Below, piece by piece: positions 8,317 through 17,121 of a stretch of DNA of 64,000 bases. Below the pieces are notes generated by a model. It had not been told where the DNA came from. It worked only from the letters and a program-made list of their open reading frames with translations, and did not search any database. The DNA is from Pseudonocardia sp. DSM 110487. GTDB lineage: Bacteria; Actinomycetota; Actinomycetes; Mycobacteriales; Pseudonocardiaceae. Every line of letters begins with the position of its first letter. Positions within the stretch are counted from its first letter, which is position 1. The position numbers and the translations under genes are program-made. The stretch lies in the NCBI RefSeq assembly GCF_019468565.1, contig NZ_CP080521.1:1426001-1490000 (forward strand), written 5' to 3'.

Positions 8317-9017
8317 GGGGGCTGCGGCCGCGCGGCTTCCCTGTGTAGACCTGCGGCCACCGCCGGATCGCGCTGACTGGTTCCGCTGATGACGGGAAGC
8401 GGCGTGGTGGCGAGCTCTTGAGCTTCGGCGGCGGTGAGGCCGAGCATCCGCAGCAGCTGCTCGGCAAGCTGGTCGCACGCGTCGTCGTTGTCGAACGCCG
8501 GGTCGGTCAGGGCGAGGTGGAGAGTGCCCAGCAGTGAGCCCGCGATGGTGGCGAGGGCGAGCTTCATATTGGTCACCTGGAACCGCCCCGCCTCGACGCC
8601 CGCCATGATGTCGCGGAGAGCGCGGGGGCCCAGCCCCTCCGGCGAGTCCATGTAGGGCATCCCATGGGCGACCAGGATGCGGGCGACCTCGGGGCGGGCG
8701 CGGATCAGCCGGGCGGCGAGCCGCACCGAGCGGGCGAAGGTGACGGCAGGGTCCTCGGTGTCGGTGCCCAGTCCGTCCAGCAGTGCCCCGGTCTCCTCGA
8801 GTACGTCGGTCACCGCCGCCTCGAACAGCTCGGCCTTCGTGGCGAAGTGGTTGTAGAACGAGCCGAAACCGACGTCGGCGGCGTCGGTGATCTCCTGGAT
8901 GCTCGCCTGCTGGGCCGTGCCCTCGGCGAGCATCGAGCGAGCGGCGGCGATCAGCTTGCCCCGAGTCTGCGCCTTCCGTCGTTCGAGGCGAGAGCTGGTG
9001 CCGGGGCCCGCGGTCAT
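8310..9017 (-). CDS. TetR-family regulator of the aromatic-catabolism operon
   Basis: A 235-residue TetR/AcrR regulator. The N-terminal HTH (about residues 15-65) shows KLIAAARSMLAEG, SIQEITDAADVGFGSFYNHFATKAELF, which is canonical. The C-terminal ligand-binding part is all-helical. Its gene is divergent from the extradiol dioxygenase gene. The 123-base gap between them contains two nearly identical 16-bp palindromes (9043-9058 and 9090-9105), the expected arrangement for an autoregulating TetR repressor whose ligand is probably a pathway substrate or intermediate. The ligand is unknown. Confidence 0.92.
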   Translation of the reverse strand: MTAGPGTSSRLERRKAQTRGKLIAAARSMLAEGTAQQASIQEITDAADVGFGSFYNHFATKAELFEAAVTDVLEETGALLDGLGTDTEDPAVTFARSVRLAARLIRARPEVARILVAHGMPYMDSPEGLGPRALRDIMAGVEAGRFQVTNMKLALATIAGSLLGTLHLALTDPAFDNDDACDQLAEQLLRMLGLTAAEAQELATTPLPVISGTSQRDPAVAAGLHREAARPQPPR

Positions 9018-9042
9018 GCGTGCAGCGTACGTGCCGTCAGTC

Positions 9043-9058
9043 CTGAGGATCTCATCAG
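9043..9058. promoter_or_regulatory. Candidate TetR operator O1
   Basis: CTGAGGATCTCATCAG is an imperfect palindrome with 7-base arms around a 2-base centre. It is 26 bases upstream of the TetR start and nearly identical to the site at 9090, 47 bases away centre to centre. Confidence 0.7.
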
Positions 9059-9089
9059 TGCCGATCCTTGACCCCGAAGGCGCGAGTGG

Positions 9090-9105
9090 CTGATGATTTC
9101 ATCAG
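9090..9105. promoter_or_regulatory. Candidate TetR operator O2
   Basis: CTGATGATTTCATCAG has perfect 7-base arms (CTGATGA and TCATCAG) around TT. It lies 36 bases before the GTG start of the dioxygenase gene, where bound repressor would block transcription initiation. It matches the site at 9043 at 14 of 16 positions. Confidence 0.75.
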
Positions 9106-9140
9106 TGATGTGACGAGGTCACAGTCAAGGAGGACGTCCC

Positions 9141-10292
9141 GTGGCCGTGGAGATCCCCGCGCCGGTCGATCTGCCGGCGTCGGCGCACAGCGACCTGCAC
9201 AGCGAGCGCGGTGCGCTGCGCCGTGAGCACCCCGGGCGCGCCCGCAACCCGGTCGTCAAGGTCGCCGACCTGGCCTGGTTGCAGTTCGAGAAGCCCGACC
9301 TGGATCGGGCGGAGACCTTCGCCCGCGACTTCGGCTTCACCGTCGCCGCCCGTACCGCCGACGGGCTGCGTCTCCGCGGCTCGTTCGCCGGCACGGACGC
9401 GGTCGTGATCCGGCGCGGTCCCACGTCGAGGTTCGTCGGGCCGGTGTTCCGCGTCGACGAGCCGGCCGACCTGGAGCGGCTCGCCCGGCACACGGGCAGC
9501 CGGGTACGCCCCCTCGGCGCGGGCCGTGCGGGCTCGATCGTGGATCTGGTGGACCCCAGCGGCATCCCGGTCGGAGTGGTCCACGGCGCCGAGGTGCACG
9601 CCGAGCTGCCCGAGCAGGTGGCGCTGACGCTCAACACCGGGCTCACCCCGCGCCGGATCAACTGGCCCCAGCGCCCCGCCCGCGAACCCGCTCGCGTCCA
9701 GCGCCTGGGACACGTGGTGCTGGAGACCCCGCGCTTCGACTCGGCCCTGGACTGGTACCTGGACACCCTCGGCCTGATCGTCAGCGACTTCCTGTTCCTG
9801 CCGGGCCAGCGCGAGCTGGGGCCGACCATGGCGTTCCTGCGCTGTGACCGGGGCGGCGTACCGGTCGACCACCACACGCTGGCGATGCTGCTGGCACCCG
9901 GCCTCGGGTACGTGCACTCCGCCTACCAGGTGACGGACCTGGACGCGATCGCCGCGGGCGGGGAGTACCTCGCCGAGCGGGGCTACCGGCGGGCGTGGGG
10001 GATCGGGCGCCACATCCAGGGCAGCCAGCTGTTCGACTACTGGCGGGACCCGGACCGGTTGATGGTCGAGCACTTCGCCGACGGGGACCTCTTCGACGCC
10101 TCCCTGGAACCGGGATGGGCACCCCTCTCGGCGTCCGGGCTGGCGCAGTGGGGACCACCGGTCACGCGGGACTTCCTCGGGGCCACCCCGACGCCTGCCC
10201 GGCTGCGCGAGGTCGTGGACGCGCTGCGGCGCGAGGACACCGAGTTGACGGCCGGCCGGCTGCTGGCGCTGCTGAAGGCGATGTCGTCATGA
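9141..10292 (+). CDS. VOC-superfamily extradiol ring-cleavage dioxygenase
   Basis: A 383-residue type I extradiol dioxygenase-like protein with two vicinal-oxygen-chelate modules. The C-terminal module has candidate Fe(II) ligands in order: His in RLGHVVLETP, His in PVDHHTLAML and Glu in LMVEHFADG. This enzyme would cleave a catechol-type ring meta to its hydroxyls. The GTG start at 9141 is preceded by a strong AAGGAGG at 7-base spacing. Its stop overlaps the start of the FAH-family gene (ATGA). It is first of a six-gene overlapping run and probably repressed by the divergent TetR protein through the palindromes at 9043 and 9090. The aromatic substrate is not known. Confidence 0.88.
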   Translation: MAVEIPAPVDLPASAHSDLHSERGALRREHPGRARNPVVKVADLAWLQFEKPDLDRAETFARDFGFTVAARTADGLRLRGSFAGTDAVVIRRGPTSRFVGPVFRVDEPADLERLARHTGSRVRPLGAGRAGSIVDLVDPSGIPVGVVHGAEVHAELPEQVALTLNTGLTPRRINWPQRPAREPARVQRLGHVVLETPRFDSALDWYLDTLGLIVSDFLFLPGQRELGPTMAFLRCDRGGVPVDHHTLAMLLAPGLGYVHSAYQVTDLDAIAAGGEYLAERGYRRAWGIGRHIQGSQLFDYWRDPDRLMVEHFADGDLFDASLEPGWAPLSASGLAQWGPPVTRDFLGATPTPARLREVVDALRREDTELTAGRLLALLKAMSS

Positions 10293-11242
10293 CGATCGGT
10301 GTGCTGCGCGCCGGCGGACACTGGTGGGTCGAGGACCCCGGGACGGCCCGCGCGCTGGAGATCGGCACCTCGGCCCGCGTCACCGCGGAGCTGCTCGCCG
10401 ACCGGGCCGCGGTCGACAAGGCTGCGCGGCAGGTGGGTGACTCCACCCGGGCCGTGGACGTCGCCGACCTGGAGCTGGAGTCCCCGGTCACGACGCCGTG
10501 CCGGGTGGTCGCCCAGATGGTCAACTACCGCTCGCACGCGAAGGACTCCGGGTTCGACCCGGACTCAGTGCCCCCGACGTTCTTCCGCAAGGCGTCGAGC
10601 TCGGTCACCGGGCCGCGCTCGACGATCGTGCGCCCGGCGCACGTGACCCTGCTCGACTACGAGGTGGAGCTGGGTCTGGTCCTCGGGGCCGACCTGCCGC
10701 TGAACACCGCGGTGTCGGAGGCGGATCTGCCGCGCTACGTCGCCGGCCTGGTGATCACCGACGACGTCAGCGCTCGGGACATCCAGCTGCCCAAGGGGCA
10801 ATTCTACGAGAGCAAGTCCTATCCGACCTTCACTCCGGTCGGGCCACGGCTGGTGCTGCTCGACGAGGGCGACTTCGCGCACCTGGACCGGCTGCGGCTG
10901 CGGCTGTGGGTGAACGACGTCCTGCGGCAGGACCGGACGGCCGCTGACATGATCGTCCGGCCGGCCCGGGCGCTGACCCTGCTCGCCCGCTTCCAGGCGC
11001 TCGCACCCGGCGACCTGCTGCTCACCGGCACTCCCGGCGGCACGGCACTGAAGGCGCCACCCAAGCCCGTGGAGATCGTCGGGAACCTGCTGCCCCCGGC
11101 CGTCAAGTGGCGGACGTTCCTCGGCCGCCAGCAGCGCAACCGCTCCTACCTGCAGGACGGCGACGTCGTCACCGCCACGATCGCCACCGCTGACGGCACG
11201 ATCGACCTCGGCACCCAACGCACCCCGGTGGAACACCGGTGA
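10289..11242 (+). CDS. Fumarylacetoacetate hydrolase-family protein
   Basis: A 317-residue FAH-superfamily enzyme that would hydrolyse or hydrate the ring-cleavage product. The metal-binding core is visible as LLDYEVELGLVLG, then TDDVSARDIQ, KSYPTFTPVGP and the C-terminal GDLLLTGTPGGTA. An N-terminal extension of about 70 residues precedes the catalytic domain, as in many FAH-family catabolic enzymes. The ATG at 10289 overlaps the dioxygenase stop, and its own stop overlaps the ligase start. Position straight after an extradiol dioxygenase supports a role in a meta-cleavage path (C-C hydrolase, isomerase or hydratase). These cannot be told apart from sequence alone. Confidence 0.88.
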   Translation: MTIGVLRAGGHWWVEDPGTARALEIGTSARVTAELLADRAAVDKAARQVGDSTRAVDVADLELESPVTTPCRVVAQMVNYRSHAKDSGFDPDSVPPTFFRKASSSVTGPRSTIVRPAHVTLLDYEVELGLVLGADLPLNTAVSEADLPRYVAGLVITDDVSARDIQLPKGQFYESKSYPTFTPVGPRLVLLDEGDFAHLDRLRLRLWVNDVLRQDRTAADMIVRPARALTLLARFQALAPGDLLLTGTPGGTALKAPPKPVEIVGNLLPPAVKWRTFLGRQQRNRSYLQDGDVVTATIATADGTIDLGTQRTPVEHR

Positions 11243-13128
11243 GCGCCGCGACCGCGGACGGCCTCTGGCCGCGCCTCGACGAGCCGGGCGACCTGCCTGC
11301 CCTGGAAGCGGTGCCGCTGGCCGAGCGCGGCCTGCCGGCGAGCACCTGGGCACTGCTCGACCGGGCTGCGTCGTTGTGGCCCGAGCGCACCGCGATCACC
11401 GTGCTGCCGTCGGTGGCGGCATGGGACGAGCCCGTCAAGTTGACCTTCGCCGGTCTCCGTGACCGGGTGGGGCGCACCGCCGCCGTGCTGCACGGTCTGG
11501 AGGTGCGCCGGACCAACGCGGTCGGCGTGATCAGCCCCAACACCGCGGGGATGCTGTGCGCGGTGCTGGCCGCCCAGGCCGCCGGGGTGGTCAGCCCGAT
11601 CAACCCGGCGCTGGCCGAGGACGTGATCGCGCACCTCGTCGCCACCACGTGCGCCCGCGTCCTCGTGGTCGCCGGACCGGATCTCGACGAGCGCGTGTGG
11701 GCGACGATCACCCGGCTGGTCCCCGGCTCGGCCGTGCACACCGTCCTGGTGCTGCGCCCGGACACCGCGGCCGGGCCCGCGCCCCGCGTGCCCGGGCTGC
11801 CCGGGGTGCAGGTCCTCGACCTGGCGGAGTCCACCGCCGCCGAGGACATCGCCGAGCTGTCCGATCTCCCGGAGGCCACCGACGCGGCCGCGTACTTCCA
11901 CACCGGAGGCACCACCGGCGCGCCGAAGATCGCGGTGCACACGCACGGCAACGAGGTCACCATGGCGTGGTCGATGGCCGCCGTACAGCGGGCCACCGAC
12001 CCCGACGGCTCGGTCTCGGCGATCTTCGCGGCGCTGCCGCTGTTCCACGTCAACGCCCTGCTGGTCACCTGCCTCGCCCCGCTGATGACCGGCCGGCCGG
12101 TGGTGTGGGGCCCACCGGGGGGCTATCGCGAACCCGGCCTTCACCCGACCTTCTGGAGAATCGTCGAGCGCTACCGCATCGGCGGGATGTCCGCGGTGCC
12201 GACGGTCTACGCGAGCCTCACCCGCGTGCCGGTCGACGCCGACATCTCCTCGCTGCGCATGCCAGTCGTCGGAGCGGCTCCGCTGCCCGACGCGGTGCGG
12301 ACCGCGTTCTCCGCGCACACCGGCGTCGAGCTCGTCGAGGGTTACGGCCTGACCGAGGCGACCTGCGCGACGGCGATGACCCGCCGCGGTCGCGCGCGCC
12401 CGGGATCCGTCGGGCAGCGGCTGCCGTACCAGCAGGTCAAGGCGGTCGCAGTGGACCCGGTCACCGGGGAGTGGACGGATCTGCCCCCTGGCGAGACGGG
12501 TCTGCTCGTGATCAGCGGTCCGACGGTGTTCGCCGGCTACCTGCGCGACGGCCGCCCGATCCGGGACGGCGTGGTGCGGGACGGCTGGCTGGACACCGGG
12601 GACCGGGGCAGCGTGGACGCTGACGGGTTCCTGCGGCTGGCCGGCCGGACCAAGGACCTGATCATCCGTGGCGGTCACAACATCGATCCGGCCGTCGTCG
12701 AGGAGGCGCTCCTGCGGCACCCGGGCGTCCTGGCCGCGGCGGCGGTGGGCCGGCCCGACCGGTACGCCGGCGAGGTCCCGGTCGCCTACGTGGTCTGCGA
12801 ACCGCAGGCGGCGGTCTCCGCCGAGGACCTGCGGGAGTGGGCCGCCGGGGCCGTGCCCGAGCCCGCGGCGGCACCCAAGGAGGTCGTGCTGGTCGACGCC
12901 CTCCCGCTCACCGAGGTCGGCAAGGTCTTCAAGCCCGCCCTGCGCGCCGACGCCGCCCGTCGGCTGATCGCCGCGGAGCTGGGCCGACTGGGCGGCCGGG
13001 TCATGGTGGTGCCCGGCAGCGGGCCGGGGTCCATCGGGGTCGTGGCCCCGGATGACCAGGTCGACCGAGTCCGAGACGTCCTCGGCGGCTACGCCCTGGA
13101 CTGGCACCTGGTGGAGAACGGGACGTGA
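11239..13128 (+). CDS. Acyl-CoA synthetase (AMP-forming)
   Basis: A 629-residue ANL-superfamily acyl-CoA ligase. The P-loop-like motif is FHTGGTTGAPKIAVH and the A5 motif is EGYGLTEAT. The hinge region is GWLDTGDRGSVDADGFLRLAGRTKDLIIRGG (split here: GWLDTGD, then GRTKDLIIRGG). The catalytic Lys lies in TEVGKVFKP near the C-terminus. It would activate an acid produced by ring cleavage, or the aromatic acid itself, as a CoA thioester. The GTG start overlaps the FAH gene stop by four bases. About 45 extra residues follow the catalytic Lys region. The substrate is unknown. Confidence 0.9.
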   Translation: MSAATADGLWPRLDEPGDLPALEAVPLAERGLPASTWALLDRAASLWPERTAITVLPSVAAWDEPVKLTFAGLRDRVGRTAAVLHGLEVRRTNAVGVISPNTAGMLCAVLAAQAAGVVSPINPALAEDVIAHLVATTCARVLVVAGPDLDERVWATITRLVPGSAVHTVLVLRPDTAAGPAPRVPGLPGVQVLDLAESTAAEDIAELSDLPEATDAAAYFHTGGTTGAPKIAVHTHGNEVTMAWSMAAVQRATDPDGSVSAIFAALPLFHVNALLVTCLAPLMTGRPVVWGPPGGYREPGLHPTFWRIVERYRIGGMSAVPTVYASLTRVPVDADISSLRMPVVGAAPLPDAVRTAFSAHTGVELVEGYGLTEATCATAMTRRGRARPGSVGQRLPYQQVKAVAVDPVTGEWTDLPPGETGLLVISGPTVFAGYLRDGRPIRDGVVRDGWLDTGDRGSVDADGFLRLAGRTKDLIIRGGHNIDPAVVEEALLRHPGVLAAAAVGRPDRYAGEVPVAYVVCEPQAAVSAEDLREWAAGAVPEPAAAPKEVVLVDALPLTEVGKVFKPALRADAARRLIAAELGRLGGRVMVVPGSGPGSIGVVAPDDQVDRVRDVLGGYALDWHLVENGT

Positions 13129-14624
13129 CCGGCGAACCGGTCGTCGTGATCGGTGCCGGCCCGGTCGGGCTGACCGCGGCGCTGTTGCTGTCCCGTCGCG
13201 GGCACGAGGTCGTCGTGCTGGAACGCCACCCGGCTCCCTACCCGCTGCCGCGCGCGGTGCACCTGGACGGGGAGGTCGTGCGCATCCTGCAGGAGGCCGG
13301 GGTGGCCGACGGCTTCCGGGAGATCAGCCGGCCGATGCCGGGACTGCGGCTGGTGGACGCGAGCCTGCACACCATCGCGGAGTTCCGCCGGGACCACGCG
13401 GTGGGCGAGAACGGCCACCCGGACGCGTCCATGTTCGACCAGCCCGACCTGGAACGGCTGCTGGGCACGGCGGTCGACGGCCAGCCGTCGATATCGCTGC
13501 TCCGGGACGCGACGGTGACCGCCGTCGAGCACCGGCGCGGAGGGGAACTCGTCCGGTACGACCACGCAGGTCGCACCGCGGAGCTCACCGCCGCCGCGGT
13601 GTTGGGGTGCGACGGCGCGGGCAGCACGACCCGGGCCGCGCTCGACATGGGGTTCCGCGACCTCGGCTTCACCGAGGACTGGCTGGTCGTGGACGTGCGG
13701 TCGGCGCGGCCGCTGCCGATGTGGGCCGGCGTGCACCAGGTCTGCGACTCCCGCCGGGCCGCCACGTTCATGCACCTGGTGGGGGAGCGATACCGCTGGG
13801 AGTTCCGCCTCCTGGAGTCCGACCGGACGGGCGGAGCGGTCGCGCCCGAGCGCATCGCGGAGCTGCTGGGGCCGTGGACCGACGGGCCGGGCCCCGAGCG
13901 GATCGACGTGGTGCGCACCGCCACCTACACGTTCCGGGCGCGCGTTGCGCGTCAGTGGCGCGACCGGCGGGTGTTCCTGCTCGGCGACGCCGCCCACCAG
14001 ACCCCGCCGTTCATCGGCCAGGGGCTCGGCGCCGGCCTGCGCGACGCCCACAACCTGGCGTGGAAGCTGGACCTCGTGCTGCGGGGGGCGGCGGGCGAGT
14101 CGCTGCTGGACACCTACGAGGCCGAGCGGGTGCCGCACGTCGTCGCGCAGATCCGGGGCGCGATCGCAGTGGGCTGGGCGCTTACCGGGGGAAGCGGCCG
14201 CACGGCTGCGCTGCGTCGGGCGGCGGTGCGCGGGCTGTGCCGCGTCCCGGGGGTGGCGGCGAGGTTCCTCGACGCCTCCTCGCCGCGACTGCGGCTGAAC
14301 GGCGGCGGCCGCACGCCGGTCGGACTGCTGTGCCCACAGGCCCGCACGCCCGACGGATGGTTCGACGACGTCCTCGGTACCGGATTCGCGCTGGTCACGT
14401 TGGACGCGGTCGACCAGGGGCTGGGCGGGGTCCGGGTGGTGCCGGTGACCGTCGCCGACCCGGTCGGCCGGTGGCTGGTGGCCGGCGGGATCCGGGCCGC
14501 GCTGGTCCGGCCCGACCGCGTGGTGTGTGCGGTGGCGCAGCGCACGAAGGACGTCGCGCGGCTGCTCACGGCGGTCTCACTCCCGAGGCCGGACCCGGCC
14601 GTTCCGGTTCTTCCGACGCGATGA
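13125..14624 (+). CDS. FAD-dependent aromatic monooxygenase (MhpA/PHBH fold)
   Basis: A 499-residue class A flavoprotein monooxygenase, similar in layout to 3-(3-hydroxyphenyl)propionate hydroxylase. The N-terminal dinucleotide-binding motif is VIGAGPVGLTAALLLSRRG followed by an acidic strand end (VVLER). The mid-protein motif is LGCDGAGSTTR, and the FAD ribityl-binding GD motif is FLLGDAAHQTPPFIGQGL. A thioredoxin-like C-terminal domain follows. It would ortho-hydroxylate a phenolic substrate with NAD(P)H and O2, giving the catechol for the dioxygenase at 9141. The GTG start overlaps the ligase stop by four bases, so translation is coupled. Confidence 0.92.
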   Translation: MTGEPVVVIGAGPVGLTAALLLSRRGHEVVVLERHPAPYPLPRAVHLDGEVVRILQEAGVADGFREISRPMPGLRLVDASLHTIAEFRRDHAVGENGHPDASMFDQPDLERLLGTAVDGQPSISLLRDATVTAVEHRRGGELVRYDHAGRTAELTAAAVLGCDGAGSTTRAALDMGFRDLGFTEDWLVVDVRSARPLPMWAGVHQVCDSRRAATFMHLVGERYRWEFRLLESDRTGGAVAPERIAELLGPWTDGPGPERIDVVRTATYTFRARVARQWRDRRVFLLGDAAHQTPPFIGQGLGAGLRDAHNLAWKLDLVLRGAAGESLLDTYEAERVPHVVAQIRGAIAVGWALTGGSGRTAALRRAAVRGLCRVPGVAARFLDASSPRLRLNGGGRTPVGLLCPQARTPDGWFDDVLGTGFALVTLDAVDQGLGGVRVVPVTVADPVGRWLVAGGIRAALVRPDRVVCAVAQRTKDVARLLTAVSLPRPDPAVPVLPTR

Positions 14625-14694
14625 CGAGATGGCGCGCGGCGGCCACGTCCCACGAGGCCGATCGACCGACTTCAACGGGGAAGGAACGACATCG

Positions 14695-15861
14695 ATGTCT
14701 GGTTTGACCCGCCGATTCCTGCTGGGAGGCCTGGCTGTGGGTGCCGCATCACTGACCACGGGTTGCGTGGGCCACGGTCCCGGTGCTGCACCGTCCTCGG
14801 CGTCCGCGCCTGCCGCGCTCCGCGCCCCGCTCACGTCCGGAGCGCGCACCCGCCTGGTCCTGCTGGGTACGGCGGGTGGCCCGAACTGGTGGTTGGACGG
14901 CCACCGCCGCGGGGTCGCGTCGGCGGTCGCGGTCGGCGACCGCTTCTACCTCGTCGACGCGGGGGAGGGGGTCGGGCCGCAGATCAGGCAGGCCCGGCTG
15001 GGGAACTGGGAGTCCCGGCTGCGCGGCCCGCTGGACGCGCTGCGCTCGATCTTCATCACCCACATGCACTCCGACCACGTCTGCGATCTCAACGACCTGC
15101 TCGTCAACGGGCTCGCCAACGGGCTGTGGTCGGGCGACGCCCCGACGCAGGTCTGGGGACCGGGGAACCGGGGCCAGCTGCCGCCTGCTCGACCGGGCAG
15201 CTCGCCGGCGGCGCTGGCACCCGAGAACCCCACCCCGGGCACCCGGGAGATGATCGAGCTGCTGAAGCGGACCTACGCCACCGATCTGAACGACCGGACC
15301 TTCGAGAACGGGCTCCCCGATCCGGACAGCTTCTTCGCCGGTCACGACGTGCCGATCCCCGCGCAGTACCTGGCCGACCCCAACGGGAACCCGCACCCCC
15401 GGATGAGCCCGGTCCCGTTCTACGAGGACGACCGCGTCCGGGTGTCTGCGACCCTGGTCCAGCACGCGCCCGTCTTCCCCGCGCTGGCCTTCCGGTTCGA
15501 GAGCGACGAGGGGTCGATCGTCTTCTCCGGCGACACCAGCCCCAGTGAGAACCTCGTCGAGCTGGCGTCGGGCGCGGACGTGCTGGTGCACGAGGTGATC
15601 GCGGGCGAGTGGGTGGCCGCCGACTTCCCCGCCCCGTGCGATCCGGTCGACGAGGCGATCTACCAGCACCTGATCGGCAAGCACACGCTCGTCGAGGACG
15701 TCGGGCCGCTCGCCGAGCGGGCTGGCGTCCGGACGCTCGTGCTCAACCACTTCGTCCCGTCGACCTGGCCGGAGGAGCGGTGGGAGGCCGGCGTGCGGGG
15801 CTTTTCCGGGCGCCTCGTGGTGGGCGTCGACCTGGACCAGATCGGAATCGGGGCGCCGTGA
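14695..15861 (+). CDS. Tat-exported lipoprotein, metallo-beta-lactamase-fold hydrolase
   Basis: A 388-residue metallo-beta-lactamase-fold hydrolase (arylsulfatase, RNase Z or lactonase-like subgroup). The N-terminus carries a twin-arginine signal (TRRFLLGGL) ending in a lipobox LTTGC, so it should be folded in the cytoplasm, exported by Tat and anchored on the outer face. Metal ligands are in THMHSDHVCDL (HxHxDH), FSGDTSPSENL and a late His in VLNHFVPS. The ATG at 14695 has GGGGAAGGAA upstream, and the longer open frame lacks a protein-like N-terminus. It overlaps the next gene by four bases. An exported enzyme at the end of a cytosolic aromatic operon suggests substrate pre-processing outside the cell. 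Confidence 0.88.
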   Translation: MSGLTRRFLLGGLAVGAASLTTGCVGHGPGAAPSSASAPAALRAPLTSGARTRLVLLGTAGGPNWWLDGHRRGVASAVAVGDRFYLVDAGEGVGPQIRQARLGNWESRLRGPLDALRSIFITHMHSDHVCDLNDLLVNGLANGLWSGDAPTQVWGPGNRGQLPPARPGSSPAALAPENPTPGTREMIELLKRTYATDLNDRTFENGLPDPDSFFAGHDVPIPAQYLADPNGNPHPRMSPVPFYEDDRVRVSATLVQHAPVFPALAFRFESDEGSIVFSGDTSPSENLVELASGADVLVHEVIAGEWVAADFPAPCDPVDEAIYQHLIGKHTLVEDVGPLAERAGVRTLVLNHFVPSTWPEERWEAGVRGFSGRLVVGVDLDQIGIGAP

Positions 15862-16928
15862 CCGGTCACGGGATCGACCGCCGCTCGGTCCTGCGCGTAC
15901 TGGGAGGAGCCGTGACGATGATGGGTACCGCCGGCTGTGCCGGGGAGCCGGCAGGGGGAACAACGCCGGACGGTGGCGGGGCAGAGCTGGTGGACGTGCA
16001 CGCGCACTTCCTCACCGACGCCTACCTCGCCGCGGCCACTGCCGCCGGGCACCGCACTCCCGACGGGATGCCCGCGTGGCCGCGGTGGGACGTCGACAGC
16101 CACCTCGCGCTCATGGACGCCTCCGGGATCGCCACCTCGATCCTGTCGATCTCCTCGCCGGGCGTGCACTTCGGTGCCACCGGTGGCGGGGACGAGCCCG
16201 CGCGCCGGCTCGCCCGGCAGGTGAACGAGTTCGCCGCCGGCGTGGTCGCCGCGCACCCGACCCGGTTCGGCCAGTTCGCCGCGCTGCCGCTGCCCGACGT
16301 CGCGGGCGCGGTAGCCGAGGCGGTGTACGCGCTGGACGAGCTCGGGGCGAACGGCGTGGTCGTGCTGTCCCACGCCGGCGGCGTCTATCCCGCCGACCCG
16401 GTCCTCGATCCGCTGCTCGAGGAGCTGAACCGTCGTGCCGCCGTGGTCCTCGTGCACCCGACGTCCCCTCCGCACTGGGAGGCGGTGGCCCGAGGACGCC
16501 CGCGTCCGCTCATGGAGTTCCTCTTCGACGGCGCCCGGGCCGCGGTCGACCTGGCGCTGTCCGACCGGCTCACCCGCTTCCCCGACATCCACTGGGTGTT
16601 CACCCACGGCGGCGGCGTGCTGCCGCTGCTCGCCGACCGGATCGACCTGTTCCTCGCCCATGTCGGCGGCGGGGCGCCCCGCAGCCGTGACCTGATGTCC
16701 CGGTTCTGGTACGACTGCGCGGGCACTCCCTTCCCACTACAGCTGCCCGCGCTCGCCGCCGTGGTCGGTACCGAGCGCCTGCTGTACGGCAGCGACTTCT
16801 GCTTCACCCCACCGGCCGCGGTCGCCGCACAGCTGGCGTCCCTCGATGCCGCACCGGCCCCCGAGGGTTCGGTGAGCTGGCGAGACCTCCTCGCCCGCAA
16901 CGCCGGGAGGCTCGTGCGGTCGGAATGA
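15858..16928 (+). CDS. Tat-exported amidohydrolase-2 family lipoprotein
   Basis: A 356-residue amidohydrolase of the ACMSD/gamma-resorcylate decarboxylase-like family (Amidohydro_2). It starts with a twin-Arg signal (DRRSVLRVLGG) and a lipobox-like TAGC, so it is predicted to be a surface lipoprotein. Metal-site motifs are VDVHAHFLTD, HPTSPPHW (His), FTHGGGVLP (His) and YGSDFCF (Asp). Cytosolic members decarboxylate or hydrolyse small aromatic acids, so a Tat-lipoprotein form is unusual. The GTG at 15858 overlaps the stop of the metallo-beta-lactamase gene. It is the last gene of the overlapping run that begins at 9141. Confidence 0.86.
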   Translation: MTGHGIDRRSVLRVLGGAVTMMGTAGCAGEPAGGTTPDGGGAELVDVHAHFLTDAYLAAATAAGHRTPDGMPAWPRWDVDSHLALMDASGIATSILSISSPGVHFGATGGGDEPARRLARQVNEFAAGVVAAHPTRFGQFAALPLPDVAGAVAEAVYALDELGANGVVVLSHAGGVYPADPVLDPLLEELNRRAAVVLVHPTSPPHWEAVARGRPRPLMEFLFDGARAAVDLALSDRLTRFPDIHWVFTHGGGVLPLLADRIDLFLAHVGGGAPRSRDLMSRFWYDCAGTPFPLQLPALAAVVGTERLLYGSDFCFTPPAAVAAQLASLDAAPAPEGSVSWRDLLARNAGRLVRSE

Positions 16929-17121
16929 TGCGGTGCAGGGCAGGGGGCGGCCCGGCGGCGATCCGGCGGGCGCGGTCCCGATCGGTCGGCGCGACGGCGG
17001 CCCCCGGCGCAGCGCGGTGGCTTCGCGGCAAGGGCGGCCGCCGCGGCGACGGATCTCGCGGCCCAGCCTTCGGGCCCGAGCGGGGATTCCCCTCATAGGC
17101 GTATTTCGTGGAAGGTGACGC

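Noticed and set aside
11146..13107. Long minus-strand frame opposite the acyl-CoA ligase
   Set aside because: Its product is Arg/His/Asp/Gly-rich without domains, and the plus strand encodes a textbook acyl-CoA ligase with overlaps to both neighbours.
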